Positions 36,687-46,290 of a stretch of DNA of 64,000 nucleotides are shown one piece after another. Origin of the DNA: JAZIHH01 sp036678685 (GTDB taxonomy: Bacteria > Bacillota > UBA4882 > UBA10575); the NCBI GenBank assembly GCA_036678685.1, contig JAZIHH010000027.1, positions 62,001-126,000 on the forward strand, given 5' to 3'. Every line of letters begins with the position of its first letter. Position 1 is the first letter of the stretch. The notes beneath the pieces were generated by a model. It did not search any database. It worked only from the letters and a program-made list of their open reading frames with translations, and was not told the origin of the DNA. The position numbers were made by a program, and so were the translations under genes.

Positions 36687-37568
36687 ATGTCCCAATTCTT
36701 GCAGCAAATAGTGAACGGGCTTTCTTTGGGCAGTATTTACGCGTTGATCGCTCTTGGTTATACTATGGTTTACGGAATCATCAGGTTAATCAACTTCGCC
36801 CACGGCGATATTTATATGGTTGGCGCTTTTGTCGGGTACTTTGCCTTCCGTGCCGGATTGCCGGTGCCCCTTGCCATTCTTGTGGCCATGATTCTTCCGG
36901 CTCTCTTCGGGGTGACCATTGAATTCCTGGCGTACCGGCCTTTGCGGAATAAAAACGCGCCGCGGATTGCCGCTTTGATTACGGCGATCGGGATGTCGCT
37001 TCTCCTGGAGAATTTAGGGATCCTGATCTTTTCCCCGGATCCCCGGCCGTTTCCCCGGGTTTTTACCAGCGAGCCGCTGCGTTACGCCGGGGTGACCATT
37101 TCCGAACCGCAAATTTTAACCTTGGCGGTTACGTTGGGCTTAATGGTTTCCCTTACTCTTTTTATCCGTTATACTAAAACCGGCAAGGCGATGCGCGCCG
37201 TTGCCCAGGACCGGGAGGCCGCTCAGTTGATGGGGATTAACATCAACCAGATCATTTCCGTTACTTTTGTGATCGGGTCGGCCCTGGCCGGCGCCGCCGG
37301 AGTAATGGTGGGCATTCTGATCCCCCGGATTGAGCCGTTGATGGGGGTTATGCCCGGCTTAAAAGCATTTGTCGCCGCCGTGATTGGGGGCATTGGCGTC
37401 ATTCCCGGCGCCATGTTGGGCGGGATGTTGATGGGAATGGCTGAAACTTTGGTTACCGCCTTTATTTCTTCTACTTGGCGGGATGCCATTGCCTTCGGTT
37501 TGCTCATCGTAATCCTTCTCATTAAACCCTCGGGTATCTTTGGCTCCAGCAGCCGGACCAAAGTGTAG
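36687..37568 (+). CDS. livH: Branched-chain amino-acid ABC transporter permease LivH
   Basis: 293 residues with about eight membrane helices. Family text is clear: QQIVNGLSLGSIYALIALGY at the start, INFAHGDIYMVGAF, and the EAA-like ATPase-contact loop AVAQDREAAQLMGININ. Forms a heterodimer with LivM. Confidence 0.95.
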   Translation: MSQFLQQIVNGLSLGSIYALIALGYTMVYGIIRLINFAHGDIYMVGAFVGYFAFRAGLPVPLAILVAMILPALFGVTIEFLAYRPLRNKNAPRIAALITAIGMSLLLENLGILIFSPDPRPFPRVFTSEPLRYAGVTISEPQILTLAVTLGLMVSLTLFIRYTKTGKAMRAVAQDREAAQLMGININQIISVTFVIGSALAGAAGVMVGILIPRIEPLMGVMPGLKAFVAAVIGGIGVIPGAMLGGMLMGMAETLVTAFISSTWRDAIAFGLLIVILLIKPSGIFGSSSRTKV

Positions 37569-37576
37569 GTGATAAG

Positions 37577-38653
37577 ATGGAAACACAAGCTATAACTGGA
37601 GAAAAACCAAAAGCTGCGGAAAAATGGCGCAGACATCTGCTTCCCGTGGGCTTATCATTTCTGCTTCTGCTCAATATCCTCGTTTTCATGGAGCACCTGG
37701 GTCTTGAAATTGTCAGCCGGTACTATAAGGGGATCCTTATTCTTTCCTTTATCAATATTGTTCTGGCCGTGAGCCTGAACCTGATTAACGGTGCCACCGG
37801 GCTTTTTTCCATCGGCCATGCCGGTTTTATGGCGGTGGGAGCTTATGTCTCCGCCTTGCTCTCGCTGAACATGGGCCGGTGGGGATTTCTCTCCCCCCAA
37901 CTCCAGACCTTTATCCAGTTTCCCCTGGTTTTGTTCTTGGGAGGGCTGGCGGCAGCCCTGGCCGGCCTGGTGATTGGCATCCCCACCCTGCGCCTGCGCG
38001 GCGATTATTTGGCCATTGCCACTTTGGGTTTTGGCGAGATCATCCGGGTGGTCGCCCTTAACTTGAATATCACCAGAGGGGCGCGGGGCATAACTTCGAT
38101 CCCAAATCACACGAACTTCTGGTGGGCGCAGCTTTTCGCCGTGTTGACGGTAGTGATCATCTGGAACATCGTCCATTCCAACCATGGACGGGCGATGGTC
38201 GCCATTCGCGAAGATGAAATCGCCGCCGAGGCTATGGGCGTAAACACCACCTACTACAAGGTGCTCGCCTTTACCATCGGCGCCTTTTTTGCCGGGGTGG
38301 CCGGGGGCCTTTTTGCCCATCACCTTTCGTATATTTCACCAAAATCTTTTGACGTCTTAAAAAGCATCGAGATCCTGTTGATGGTTGTCTTGGGCGGCTT
38401 GGGCAGTATTACCGGTTCGGTGATTGCCGCCGTGGTTTTGACGGCCCTCCCGGAGGTACTGCGCTTCCTTCAGGATTACCGGATGGTAATTTATGCCGGG
38501 GCCTTGATTATCTTGATGAACTTCCGGCCGCAAGGTCTTTTTGGGCGGGCGGAAGCGGATTTGGCGGTTCTTAAAGCCTTGTTGAAAAGCCGGGCGGGGG
38601 AAATAGTCAAGTCCCGGTCAGAGAAGCGGGGTGGTAACGGTGGCTCTGCTTAA
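37577..38653 (+). CDS. livM: Branched-chain amino-acid ABC transporter permease LivM
   Basis: 358 residues, multi-helix. Typical motifs: NLINGATGLFSIGHAGFMAVGAY and the coupling loop AIREDEIAAEAMGVNTTYYK. A charged tail (~330-358, KSRAGEIVKSRSEKRGG) is longer than usual. It starts nine bases after livH and its end overlaps livG. Confidence 0.95.
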   Translation: METQAITGEKPKAAEKWRRHLLPVGLSFLLLLNILVFMEHLGLEIVSRYYKGILILSFINIVLAVSLNLINGATGLFSIGHAGFMAVGAYVSALLSLNMGRWGFLSPQLQTFIQFPLVLFLGGLAAALAGLVIGIPTLRLRGDYLAIATLGFGEIIRVVALNLNITRGARGITSIPNHTNFWWAQLFAVLTVVIIWNIVHSNHGRAMVAIREDEIAAEAMGVNTTYYKVLAFTIGAFFAGVAGGLFAHHLSYISPKSFDVLKSIEILLMVVLGGLGSITGSVIAAVVLTALPEVLRFLQDYRMVIYAGALIILMNFRPQGLFGRAEADLAVLKALLKSRAGEIVKSRSEKRGGNGGSA

Positions 38654-39419
38654 AGTGGAAAACCTCTCTCTCGCCTTTGGAGGGCTGCGGGCGGTTTCCG
38701 GTTTCAATCTTGAGATTAAACCCGGCGAACTGGTCGGGTTGATTGGCCCGAACGGCGCCGGCAAGACAACGGTTTTCAATATTCTAACCGGTTTTTACCA
38801 GCCGCAAGAAGGACGGATTTTCTTTGACGGCACGGATATTACCGGTTTAAGTTGTTATAAAATTAACCGGCTCGGCATCGGCCGGACCTTCCAGAATATC
38901 CGCCTCTTTAATGAATTGACCGTTTTGGACAACGTGAAGATCGCCTGCCAGTATGCCGGGAGATATTCCTGGCGCGATGCGATCTTCAGGACGAAGTCTT
39001 TTTACCGTTATGAACAGGAGATTACCGACTGGGCGTTAAGCCGGCTGGAGATCTTTAATCTGGCCCATAAAGCGGGGGAGATTGCCAAAAACCTCCCCTA
39101 TGGGGAACAGCGGCAGTTGGAGATTGCCCGCGCTTTGGCCGGCCGCCCGAAGTTGTTGCTTTTGGATGAACCGGCGGCGGGAATGAACCCGCAGGAGACC
39201 GTGGAACTATTGGAACTTATCCGGCGGCTGCGTCGGGATTTCTCCCTGACCATCCTCTTGATTGAGCATGATATGAGCCTGGTGATGAAGTTATGTGAAC
39301 GGATCCTGGTCCTGGATTACGGAAAGACCATTGCCGAGGGTTCTCCGGAAGAGATCAGGAACAATCCCCGGGTGATCGAAGCCTATCTGGGAGAGGAGGT
39401 TTCCGATGCTGACCGTTGA
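38640..39419 (+). CDS. livG: Branched-chain amino-acid ABC transporter ATPase LivG
   Basis: About 259 residues. Walker A GPNGAGKTT, signature LPYGEQRQLEIARAL (the LivG form of LSGGQ) and Walker B LLLLDEPAAGMNP. GTG38640 with ggggtgg before it is preferred to GTG38631. Overlaps livM at the front and livF at the end. Confidence 0.94.
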   Translation: MALLKVENLSLAFGGLRAVSGFNLEIKPGELVGLIGPNGAGKTTVFNILTGFYQPQEGRIFFDGTDITGLSCYKINRLGIGRTFQNIRLFNELTVLDNVKIACQYAGRYSWRDAIFRTKSFYRYEQEITDWALSRLEIFNLAHKAGEIAKNLPYGEQRQLEIARALAGRPKLLLLDEPAAGMNPQETVELLELIRRLRRDFSLTILLIEHDMSLVMKLCERILVLDYGKTIAEGSPEEIRNNPRVIEAYLGEEVSDADR

Positions 39420-40107
39420 GAACCTGCACGTATATTATGGCGCCATCCACGCCATTCAGGGAATTAGTTTTTCCGTGCAGGAAGGAGAGATTGTCACCCT
39501 GATCGGGGCCAACGGCGCCGGGAAGAGTACGATCCTGAAGACTATTTCCGGACTTCTTCAGCCGAGTAAAGGCCAGATCATTTTGGAAGGGGAGAAGATT
39601 TCCACCCTGTCCCCCCACCAGATTGTGGCGCGGGGTATCTCCCAGGTACCGGAGGGACGCAGGGTTTTTCCTGAGTTGACGGTTATGGAAAACCTGGAAC
39701 TTGGGGCTTACCTGCGCCAGGGTAAGGATCGCGCCCAAGATTTACAACGGGTCTTCGACCTTTTTCCCCGGCTGCAAGAGAGAAAAAACCAACCGGCCGG
39801 GACCCTTTCCGGCGGTGAGCAGCAGATGCTGGCGATTGGCCGGGGGTTGATGGCCCGGCCGCGGTTGCTTCTTCTGGATGAACCTTCCATGGGTTTGGCC
39901 CCGCTTCTCGTCAAAGAGATTTTCGCCATTATCCGGGAGATTAATGCCGCTGGAACCACAATTTTGCTGGTGGAACAGAATGCGCACATGGCACTTTCCA
40001 TTGCGCAGAAAGGTTACGTCCTGGAAACCGGTGAGATTGTCCTTTCCGGTTCGGCAGCAGAGCTCACCCGGAACGAAGAGATAAGAAAAGCTTATTTAGG
40101 ACTTTAA
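39406..40107 (+). CDS. livF: Branched-chain amino-acid ABC transporter ATPase LivF
   Basis: 233 residues. Walker A GANGAGKST, signature LSGGEQQMLAIGRGLM, Walker B LLLLDEPSMGLAP. The start ATG39406 follows gaggaggt inside the end of livG. Confidence 0.95.
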   Translation: MLTVENLHVYYGAIHAIQGISFSVQEGEIVTLIGANGAGKSTILKTISGLLQPSKGQIILEGEKISTLSPHQIVARGISQVPEGRRVFPELTVMENLELGAYLRQGKDRAQDLQRVFDLFPRLQERKNQPAGTLSGGEQQMLAIGRGLMARPRLLLLDEPSMGLAPLLVKEIFAIIREINAAGTTILLVEQNAHMALSIAQKGYVLETGEIVLSGSAAELTRNEEIRKAYLGL

Positions 40108-40119
40108 GGAGGGTTGCAA

Positions 40120-40767
40120 ATGCTTGTTGGCAAGCGTATGACCAGGAACCCCCTGACCGTCACGGAAGATACTTCGGTTCAAGAAGCCGAAGAACTTATG
40201 CGCAAGCATAAGATCCGGCGCCTGCCGGTGGTCAGAGGGGAAAAACTGGTGGGGATTGTCACCGAACTCGACCTTCTCCGGGTTTCGCCGTCTGCCGCCA
40301 CCTCGCTTAGTATCTTTGAATTGAATTATCTTCTTAACCGGTTGAAGGTAAAGGAGGCCATGACGAAAAATCCCCATACCGTAACCCCGGAGACCACTTT
40401 GGAAGAGGCGGCCCTGCTGATGCGGGAAAAAGAGGTAGGCGCCCTCCCGGTGGTGGAAAACGGGAAACTGGTGGGGATTATTACTGAAAGCGATATTTTT
40501 GATGCCTTTATTGATCTGATGGGTCTGCGCAAAACAGGCACGCGGGTAGTCATTGACGTGGAAGACCGGATCGGGGTGTTGGCGGAAGTAACCGAAATTA
40601 TAAAAGCGCACGGGGTTAATATTATTACCATCGCCACCCTCAATCTGCCGGAAAAATCTGAAGTCGTTCTCCGCCTGGATACTTCCAATCCCAAGGCCCT
40701 CTTAAAGGATCTTACGGACCGGGGATACCGGGTGGTCCATGTCACCGGCTGGTCTTCCGAGGCGTAG
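40120..40767 (+). CDS. CBS-CBS-ACT protein (AcuB-like), likely regulator or sensor
   Basis: 215 residues: two CBS domains (~1-60 and ~75-135; MTRNPLTVTEDTSVQEAEEL and MTKNPHTVTPETTLEEAALL), then an ACT domain (~145-215; VVIDVEDRIGVLAEVTEIIK). CBS pairs bind adenine nucleotides and ACT domains bind amino acids. ATG40120 follows aaggaggg only 12 bases after livF, so it belongs to the transport operon. I infer that it senses the imported branched-chain amino acid and energy state. AcuB of Bacillus sits in the acetoin operon, which is not here. Confidence 0.82.
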   Translation: MLVGKRMTRNPLTVTEDTSVQEAEELMRKHKIRRLPVVRGEKLVGIVTELDLLRVSPSAATSLSIFELNYLLNRLKVKEAMTKNPHTVTPETTLEEAALLMREKEVGALPVVENGKLVGIITESDIFDAFIDLMGLRKTGTRVVIDVEDRIGVLAEVTEIIKAHGVNIITIATLNLPEKSEVVLRLDTSNPKALLKDLTDRGYRVVHVTGWSSEA

Positions 40768-40807
40768 CCGGCCTGGCCGGCCGGTTGCCTCTTCCTCCTT
40801 CCGGCAT

Positions 40808-40837
40808 GGGGAAAGCAATTTATTTATTGCCTTCCCC
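40808..40837. terminator. Bidirectional terminator between the liv operon and the TPR gene
   Basis: ggggaaagcaat pairs with attgccttcccc (one mismatch) around an A/T loop. A GC palindrome (ggccggcc type) lies just before it. It sits between two convergent genes. Confidence 0.6.
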
Positions 40838-40867
40838 GGCCGCAGACCGGGTGGGGAGGAAGGGGCG

Positions 40868-41710
40868 TTATTTTTTTTCGCTTCCGGTTTGGGCGGCCTC
40901 TACCGCACGCCGGTACCATTCTTCCGCTTCTTCCACGGGAACGTCCGCCAGCAGCGGGTCCTCTTTGATTCGTTCTACCGCCGTCTTCAGGTGTTCGGCG
41001 GCAGCCTCGTTTTCCCCCAGTTCCAGTTTACAGCGGCCCAACCAGTAATAGGTCTCCACCGGCCAGGAAAGATGGGTGATGGCCCACTCGTAGTCGTTTT
41101 TGGCCGCCTCATAGTCGCCCATGGCGAAATGAATTTTCCCCATTAACAGGACCGGGTCGGAATTTTGGTAATCCAAGGACCGGGCTTTTTTGGCCGCCTG
41201 CAGGGCTTCTTCCAGCCGGTTTTGCCGCAGGTAGGTGAGGGCCAGGTTAAGATAGACCTCGGTTGTTTGATACCCGCCGGCCTGTAATTTTTCCAAAGCT
41301 TCCAGCGCCTTCGCGAAAGCGCCGGTTTCCCGGTAGGCGATGGCAGTTAGCAGGTTGGCCTGGGTATTGAACCGGGGCCGGGAAAGTTCCACGGCTTTTT
41401 CCAGCAGCGGCAGGGCTTCCTGCCATTTTTTCTGCCGGCACAGCAGGATGCCGAGGGAAAGGTAGGGCCGGGGAATGACGGCCCCGGCGTCAAGGGCTTT
41501 TTGGAAGAAAGCCTTGCTTTTTTCCGGATCCAAAACGAGGTGAGCCAGGTAATTCCAGAAAACTCCCGGGGCGCTTAAGTAGAGAAGGAAGACCCAGAAA
41601 AGTACCCCGGCGCCAAAAACTACCCAACCGGGCCGGCGCCAAAGGGAGAAAAGCATCCACCCGGCTAAAAGCCACCATAAGTTTTTCTGCCAGAATTGTT
41701 TTGCCCCCAT
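40868..41710 (-). CDS. Membrane-anchored TPR-repeat protein
   Basis: 280 residues. Two hydrophobic segments at ~12-50 (WWLLAGWMLFSLW; WVVFGAGVLFWVFLLYL) anchor it. Residues ~65-265 form about six TPR motifs (PYLSLGILLCRQKKWQEALP; EVYLNLALTYLRQNRLEEAL; TYYWLGRCKLELGENEAAAE). TPR arrays bind partner proteins; the partner is unknown. The start follows ggagggtttggc. Confidence 0.82.
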   Translation of the reverse strand: MGAKQFWQKNLWWLLAGWMLFSLWRRPGWVVFGAGVLFWVFLLYLSAPGVFWNYLAHLVLDPEKSKAFFQKALDAGAVIPRPYLSLGILLCRQKKWQEALPLLEKAVELSRPRFNTQANLLTAIAYRETGAFAKALEALEKLQAGGYQTTEVYLNLALTYLRQNRLEEALQAAKKARSLDYQNSDPVLLMGKIHFAMGDYEAAKNDYEWAITHLSWPVETYYWLGRCKLELGENEAAAEHLKTAVERIKEDPLLADVPVEEAEEWYRRAVEAAQTGSEKK

Positions 41711-42012
41711 GCCAAACCCTCCGTCTTTTCCTCCGTCCTTTCTTTCCGCGCGCCAGAGGCCAGAGGCAAGCTACAAAATAATGATATCATAACCGGGAAA
41801 AGGAAGCAAACCTTTCACCGGGAAGGAATTTCCTCCCCTTTGGCTTGGAAAGTATATTTTTTTCACCGGCAGGAGGTAAAGGAAGCCCTGATGAAGAATT
41901 TAAAGATGACACCGGGGTGACATGGTGTCACCAAATAATTTTAAGCGGCGAATAATATATATTTTGAAAATGTAATTTTTTTTCGCACCAACTTAACAGG
42001 CAGGGGAAACCG
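41711..42012. other. Intergenic region with a small hairpin
   Basis: About 300 bases between divergent genes. It holds a 6-base perfect hairpin at 41908-41929 (gacacc/ggtgtc), overlapping a second (ggtgac/gtcacc), before an A/T-rich run. A tiny frame MKNLKMTPG at 41891-41920 overlaps it. I see no clear gene or promoter. Confidence 0.35.
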
Positions 42013-43539
42013 ATGAACAACTGGATCAGGAGATGGCTTTTTCGCTTGTTTTTGGCACTTGTCGCAGTAAACCTCTTTATCCCGGTCCATTCTTTTTTGT
42101 TGTATGGGGAAACCGAGGAAACGGTTTCTTTGGGTGCCAGGATGGCGTTCCGGGAGGTACTGGCGGAGTTTAAACAATTTGCGGATGAAGAATACGATTT
42201 TGGAGAATACGGCGTACCACCCTATTATGAACCGGAGCCCTTTACCAGGCAGGATTTGGCCTTTACCCCGCCGGGGCGCCGGGTGGAACCGGTACCCATG
42301 CCCGTACCGGTCAGGGGGGTTTATGCCACCGGGTGGACGATCGGAACGGCGTCGCGTTTTTCCAGCCTGCTCCAGCTGATCAAGAAGACGGCTCTTAATT
42401 CCCTGGTGATTGATATTAAAGATGATACCGGAACCGTCAGTTATTACTCGCGGATCCCGGCAGTCCGGAAACTGGGCGCCTGGGAGGAGAAAATTGCCGA
42501 CCCGGCGGCCTTGTTATCTACCTTGAAAGAACAGGGGATTTACCCGATTGCCCGGTTGGTCTTGTTTAAGGACCCGATCCTGGCGAAAAAACGACCGGAC
42601 CTGGCGGTCCGGCATGTAAGAGGAGGAATTTGGCGGGATAACAGGGACAGCGGGTGGGTGGACCCCAACAGCCGGGAAGTTTGGGAGTATAATCTGGCGA
42701 TTGCCAAAGAAGCGGCGGCGCTGGGCTTTCCCGAAATTCAGTTTGATTATGTCCGTTATCCCAGCGACGGTATTCTGCGCGATTGTGTTTACCCACATAC
42801 CGGAGATAAAGCCAAAGCCGACGTGATCGCCGATTTTTTGCGTTACGCCCGGCAGGAGTTGGAACCGTTGGGAGTATTGATTTCCGTGGATATCTTCGGC
42901 CTGGTCTGTTCGGATCCGGGACACCTGGGGATCGGCCAGAATTTGGAGAAGATGGCCCAAACGGTGGCTATCCTCTCCCCCATGCTTTATCCCTCCCATT
43001 ACTACCCCGGCACTTATAACCTGGAGGATCCCAACCGGCAACCCTACGAGACGGTATACCGCAGTCTGACGGACGCCCAAACAAGACTGGCCGGGAAAGA
43101 GGCAACCTTGCGCCCGTGGTTGCAGGATTTTTCCATGGGGGTGAGGTATGGACGGGAAGAAATTATGGCGCAGATCGGGGCCGCCCGTGATGCCGGGGTG
43201 GACGACTGGTTGTTTTGGAACCCGGCTAACCGGTACAATCCCGCCCATTATCCGGTGGACGAAGAAGAGATTAGAACCTGGAAGCCGGCGCCGCGGGAAG
43301 CGGAAGAGGGACCCGTAGCAGCACCCGGGTTTGAGGAAGAGAGTGGCTCCGGGGATCCCTCCCGGCCGCCGGAAGAAGAACAAACGGCCAACCAATTGGG
43401 AAACGCTTCCGGGGAGAGCCGGGCCCAAGAGGCGGAGGACGGCCGGGAGGTGACGGCGGCACCGGAAGCCGGCGAGACGCTGATCACCGGGGAAGAATCC
43501 GGGGATGGGGAAGAGCAACTGGAAAAAGAAGAGCCTTGA
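42013..43539 (+). CDS. Secreted putative glycoside hydrolase (DUF4015/PF13200 type)
   Basis: 508 residues. Signal peptide ~1-30. Residues ~95-425 form the GH-like barrel: GVYATGWTIG, NSLVIDIKDDTGTVSYYS, WVDPNSREVWEYNLAIAKEA, FPEIQFDYVRYPSDG and LSPMLYPSHYYPG. The Asp in FDYVRYP and the conserved Asp/Glu are candidates for catalysis. The tail (~425-508) is Glu/Gly/Pro-rich low complexity and probably disordered. The family's substrate is unknown; a role in wall or exopolysaccharide turnover is likely. Confidence 0.82.
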   Translation: MNNWIRRWLFRLFLALVAVNLFIPVHSFLLYGETEETVSLGARMAFREVLAEFKQFADEEYDFGEYGVPPYYEPEPFTRQDLAFTPPGRRVEPVPMPVPVRGVYATGWTIGTASRFSSLLQLIKKTALNSLVIDIKDDTGTVSYYSRIPAVRKLGAWEEKIADPAALLSTLKEQGIYPIARLVLFKDPILAKKRPDLAVRHVRGGIWRDNRDSGWVDPNSREVWEYNLAIAKEAAALGFPEIQFDYVRYPSDGILRDCVYPHTGDKAKADVIADFLRYARQELEPLGVLISVDIFGLVCSDPGHLGIGQNLEKMAQTVAILSPMLYPSHYYPGTYNLEDPNRQPYETVYRSLTDAQTRLAGKEATLRPWLQDFSMGVRYGREEIMAQIGAARDAGVDDWLFWNPANRYNPAHYPVDEEEIRTWKPAPREAEEGPVAAPGFEEESGSGDPSRPPEEEQTANQLGNASGESRAQEAEDGREVTAAPEAGETLITGEESGDGEEQLEKEEP

Positions 43540-43577
43540 CAAGAGCGGATTAATTTAAAAGGAAGGTGTGGTTAAAT

Positions 43578-44216
43578 TTGAACCAGACAGAGCAGCTGAC
43601 AGCGGATTTTTTACGGATGGGAAGGGGGGTGGAAGCGGCTGTTAAATCTTCGGTTAAGGCCATGGTGGAAAAAGATATGGAAGAGGCTTTAAAAATAATC
43701 GCCGGTGACAGCGTGTTTGATAATGACTTGATTGTCATTGAAGACAAGGTGGCCGGGATTATGGCCGACCGCAACCCTAAAGGCCGGGAGCTTAGAACCT
43801 GTCTTTCCATTGCCAAGCTGGCCCGTGATTTGGAACGTATTGGCGATTACGCCTCCAATATTGCCGAAGTGACCTTGGAATTAAAGGACGAAGAATATAT
43901 TAAACCCTTGATTCACATTCCCCGCCTGGCCGAAGTGGCCTGTAACATGCTGAAAGTCGCCCTGCAGGCGTTTGTGGAGGGCGATCCCGATCTGGCAGAG
44001 GCGGTCTGCCGGGAAGACGAGAAAGCTGATAACCTCTACGAAGAATTATATAACGAAATCATTCAGATCCTGTTGACACCGGAGGATCTCACCCGGACCG
44101 CCCAGGGCGTCCGTTTTCTGTTAGTCGGCGGGTACCTGGAGCGGATAGCCGACCATGCGACCAATATCGGCGAGGAGATTATCTTTATTCACACGGGGAA
44201 AAGGGTGAAGTATTAG
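43578..44216 (+). CDS. phoU: PhoU-family phosphate-signalling protein
   Basis: About 212 residues in two three-helix repeats, each with the metal-binding pattern (LARDLERIGDYASNIAE in the first; YLERIADHATNIGEEI in the second). PhoU moderates PstSCAB and the PhoR kinase, or in some species Na/phosphate transporters, but none are in this window. TTG43578 (MNQTEQL) is preferred to GTG43566 by the place of ggaagg; both are possible. Confidence 0.92.
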   Translation: MNQTEQLTADFLRMGRGVEAAVKSSVKAMVEKDMEEALKIIAGDSVFDNDLIVIEDKVAGIMADRNPKGRELRTCLSIAKLARDLERIGDYASNIAEVTLELKDEEYIKPLIHIPRLAEVACNMLKVALQAFVEGDPDLAEAVCREDEKADNLYEELYNEIIQILLTPEDLTRTAQGVRFLLVGGYLERIADHATNIGEEIIFIHTGKRVKY

Positions 44217-44232
44217 GAAAGGAGCTGTCCAT

Positions 44233-44955
44233 TTGCAAGAGGCTCTTGTTGTCGAAAACCTGCAAAAGTCCTACGGCAGGTTGACAGCGTTAAAGGGGAT
44301 CAGCTTTACCGTGAAAGAAGGTGAGATTTTCGCCTTAATCGGGCCCAACGGCGCGGGCAAGACGACAACCCTGCGGATTGTCGCTACTCTTCTTACCCCG
44401 GGGGGCGGGGATTGTTACATTTACGGGTTGAACCTGCGCCGGGAAAAGGAGAAGATCCGGCGGATCATCAGTTACCTGCCGGAAGAGGCGGGCGCCTATA
44501 AAAACCTTACCGGCCACGGCTATTTATGGTTTATGGCCGGATTTTTTACGTCCGACCGTCAAAAACGGAAAGAGTTTGTGGAGAACGCAGCCCGGATTTG
44601 CGGGCTTAAGGAAAGGTTGCACGATAAAATCGGCAGTTACAGCAAGGGAATGACCCGCCGGCTCCTATTGGCCAGGGCGGTAATGACCCGGCCCAAACTG
44701 GCGATTCTTGATGAACCCACCAGCGGGCTGGATGTCATTAATGCCCTGGAGATCCGGGACCGGATCCGGGAATTGACCCGTACCGGCACGGCGGTTTTGC
44801 TTTCCAGCCATAATATGCTGGAGATTGAGTATCTTTCCGACCGGGTGGCCATCATCGACCAGGGGGTAATTCACGAAACCGGGACGGCCGAGGAGCTAAA
44901 GAAGAAATACCGGGCCCGCAATTTGGAAGAAGTTTTCGCGGAGGCGGTAAAATGA
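44233..44955 (+). CDS. ABC transporter ATPase, NatA type
   Basis: 240 residues. Walker A GPNGAGKTT, signature YSKGMTRRLLLARA (short LSGG variant), Walker B LAILDEPTSGLD. It is paired with the next gene by an ATGA overlap. Starts at TTG44233 after aaaggag. The pair resembles NatAB sodium exporters, but drug or peptide export is as likely. Confidence 0.88.
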   Translation: MQEALVVENLQKSYGRLTALKGISFTVKEGEIFALIGPNGAGKTTTLRIVATLLTPGGGDCYIYGLNLRREKEKIRRIISYLPEEAGAYKNLTGHGYLWFMAGFFTSDRQKRKEFVENAARICGLKERLHDKIGSYSKGMTRRLLLARAVMTRPKLAILDEPTSGLDVINALEIRDRIRELTRTGTAVLLSSHNMLEIEYLSDRVAIIDQGVIHETGTAEELKKKYRARNLEEVFAEAVK

Positions 44956-46238
44956 GACATTTCCTTGTTTTATTCCAAAAGGAACTCCGGGAACTGTTGA
45001 CCCTTCAGATTCTCATTCCCATGCTGGCGGCGGCCTTGATTTTTGGCTTTGTCGGCCGGGTTATTGGAAATGAAACCCAAAAAATCAGCGGCGGCGGGCA
45101 AGAAATTCTCCTTCTTGACCTGGATGAGACGGAAGCTTCCCGGCGGGTTACCGCTTTTTTAGAAGAAAACAATTTCCGCGTTACCCTGTATAAGGGGAGC
45201 ACGGTCGAAGAGATCCTGAACGAAAGGGGAGAAAGCCGGAACCGGGGAGTGATTGTTCTTCCGGCCGGGTTTGGGGAGAAGCTGGCCGGCTTTTCCGTTC
45301 AGGAAGTACAGGCATACCATATCATCGACAATTTTTCCGTCGTGGGAACCATGGGTTCCGCCGTTATGAGCAAGGCTCTCAATACAATCAGGAATTACCT
45401 GAGCGATTATTATCTGACGGCCGGTGCTCCCGGCGTTGACCTGTCGGTGATTAAAAACCCGCTGGCCGTGAAGGATTATGTCCGGGTCGGCGACAAGACG
45501 GCGGCGATCAGCCCCCACGAAGTGCTGGGGTTCGTACAGTCCCAGACCATGCTGCTGCCGATCGTCCTTTTTATTGTGATGATTTTTGCCGGTCAAATGC
45601 TGGTAGCCTCGGTGGCGGCGGAAAAGGAAAACAAAACTCTGGAAACCTTATTGTCCGTTCCGGTCAGCCGCCGGGTTCTCGTCATCGCCAAAATGGCCGC
45701 CGCCGGGCTGGTGGCCTTGTTCATGGCCGTCGTGTACATGCTTGGTTTTCGCTATTATATGCAGGGGCTGATGGGGCAAACTTTACCGGAGACCACCGGG
45801 GTAACCGCCGGTGAAGCCCTGCAAAAACTGGGGTTAGTCTTGGCGCTTCCCGATTATCTTTTCCTCGGGGCGACCATTTTCTTGAGTATTTTATGCATCT
45901 TGGTGCTGGCTTTGATCGCCGGCGCCTTTGCCGAAGACCAAAAAAGCGCGCAAGGCCTGATCGCGCCACTCATCTTCCTGGTTATGCTCCCGTATTTTCT
46001 CGTTCTTTTTTTGGATATGAATACTGTTTCTCCGGTTTTCAGATCTTTAATCTATGCCCTTCCTTTTTCCCATTCCTTTCTGGCCACGCCCAATCTCTTT
46101 CTCCAACGGCATGACCGGGTAATTTATGGCATCCTGTACCAGATAGTGTTTTTCCTGGTTTTTGTCTCGGTGGCCGCCCGGATTTTTTCTTCCGACCGGA
46201 TTTTGACCATCAAATTACGCTGGAAGAGAAGGCGGTAA
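44952..46238 (+). CDS. ABC-2 type permease, NatB-like
   Basis: 428 residues. First helix ~18-36, a large outside domain (~40-190), then five helices (LLPIVLFIVMIFAGQMLV; MAAAGLVALFMAVVYMLG; LFLGATIFLSILCILVLALI and on). AAEKENKTLETLLSVPVSR is the coupling helix typical of NatB/CcmB-like ABC-2 permeases. Works with the ATPase before it. Confidence 0.87.
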   Translation: MRHFLVLFQKELRELLTLQILIPMLAAALIFGFVGRVIGNETQKISGGGQEILLLDLDETEASRRVTAFLEENNFRVTLYKGSTVEEILNERGESRNRGVIVLPAGFGEKLAGFSVQEVQAYHIIDNFSVVGTMGSAVMSKALNTIRNYLSDYYLTAGAPGVDLSVIKNPLAVKDYVRVGDKTAAISPHEVLGFVQSQTMLLPIVLFIVMIFAGQMLVASVAAEKENKTLETLLSVPVSRRVLVIAKMAAAGLVALFMAVVYMLGFRYYMQGLMGQTLPETTGVTAGEALQKLGLVLALPDYLFLGATIFLSILCILVLALIAGAFAEDQKSAQGLIAPLIFLVMLPYFLVLFLDMNTVSPVFRSLIYALPFSHSFLATPNLFLQRHDRVIYGILYQIVFFLVFVSVAARIFSSDRILTIKLRWKRRR

Positions 46239-46290
46239 CAGATTTGCCGGGAAAACCCGGGAAAAGACCGGGGAAACCGGGAAAGAGGTC

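Noticed and set aside
37655..38323. 222-codon minus-strand open frame
   Set aside because: His/Gly/Gln/Lys-rich shadow of livM with no features of its own.
42514..43542. 342-codon minus-strand open frame
   Set aside because: Shadow of the DUF4015 gene; low-complexity Arg/Pro/Gly/Phe text and no start signal.
44233..46238. Sodium exporter NatAB as a firm call
   Set aside because: The family is shared with many drug and peptide exporters; nothing here shows sodium as the substrate.
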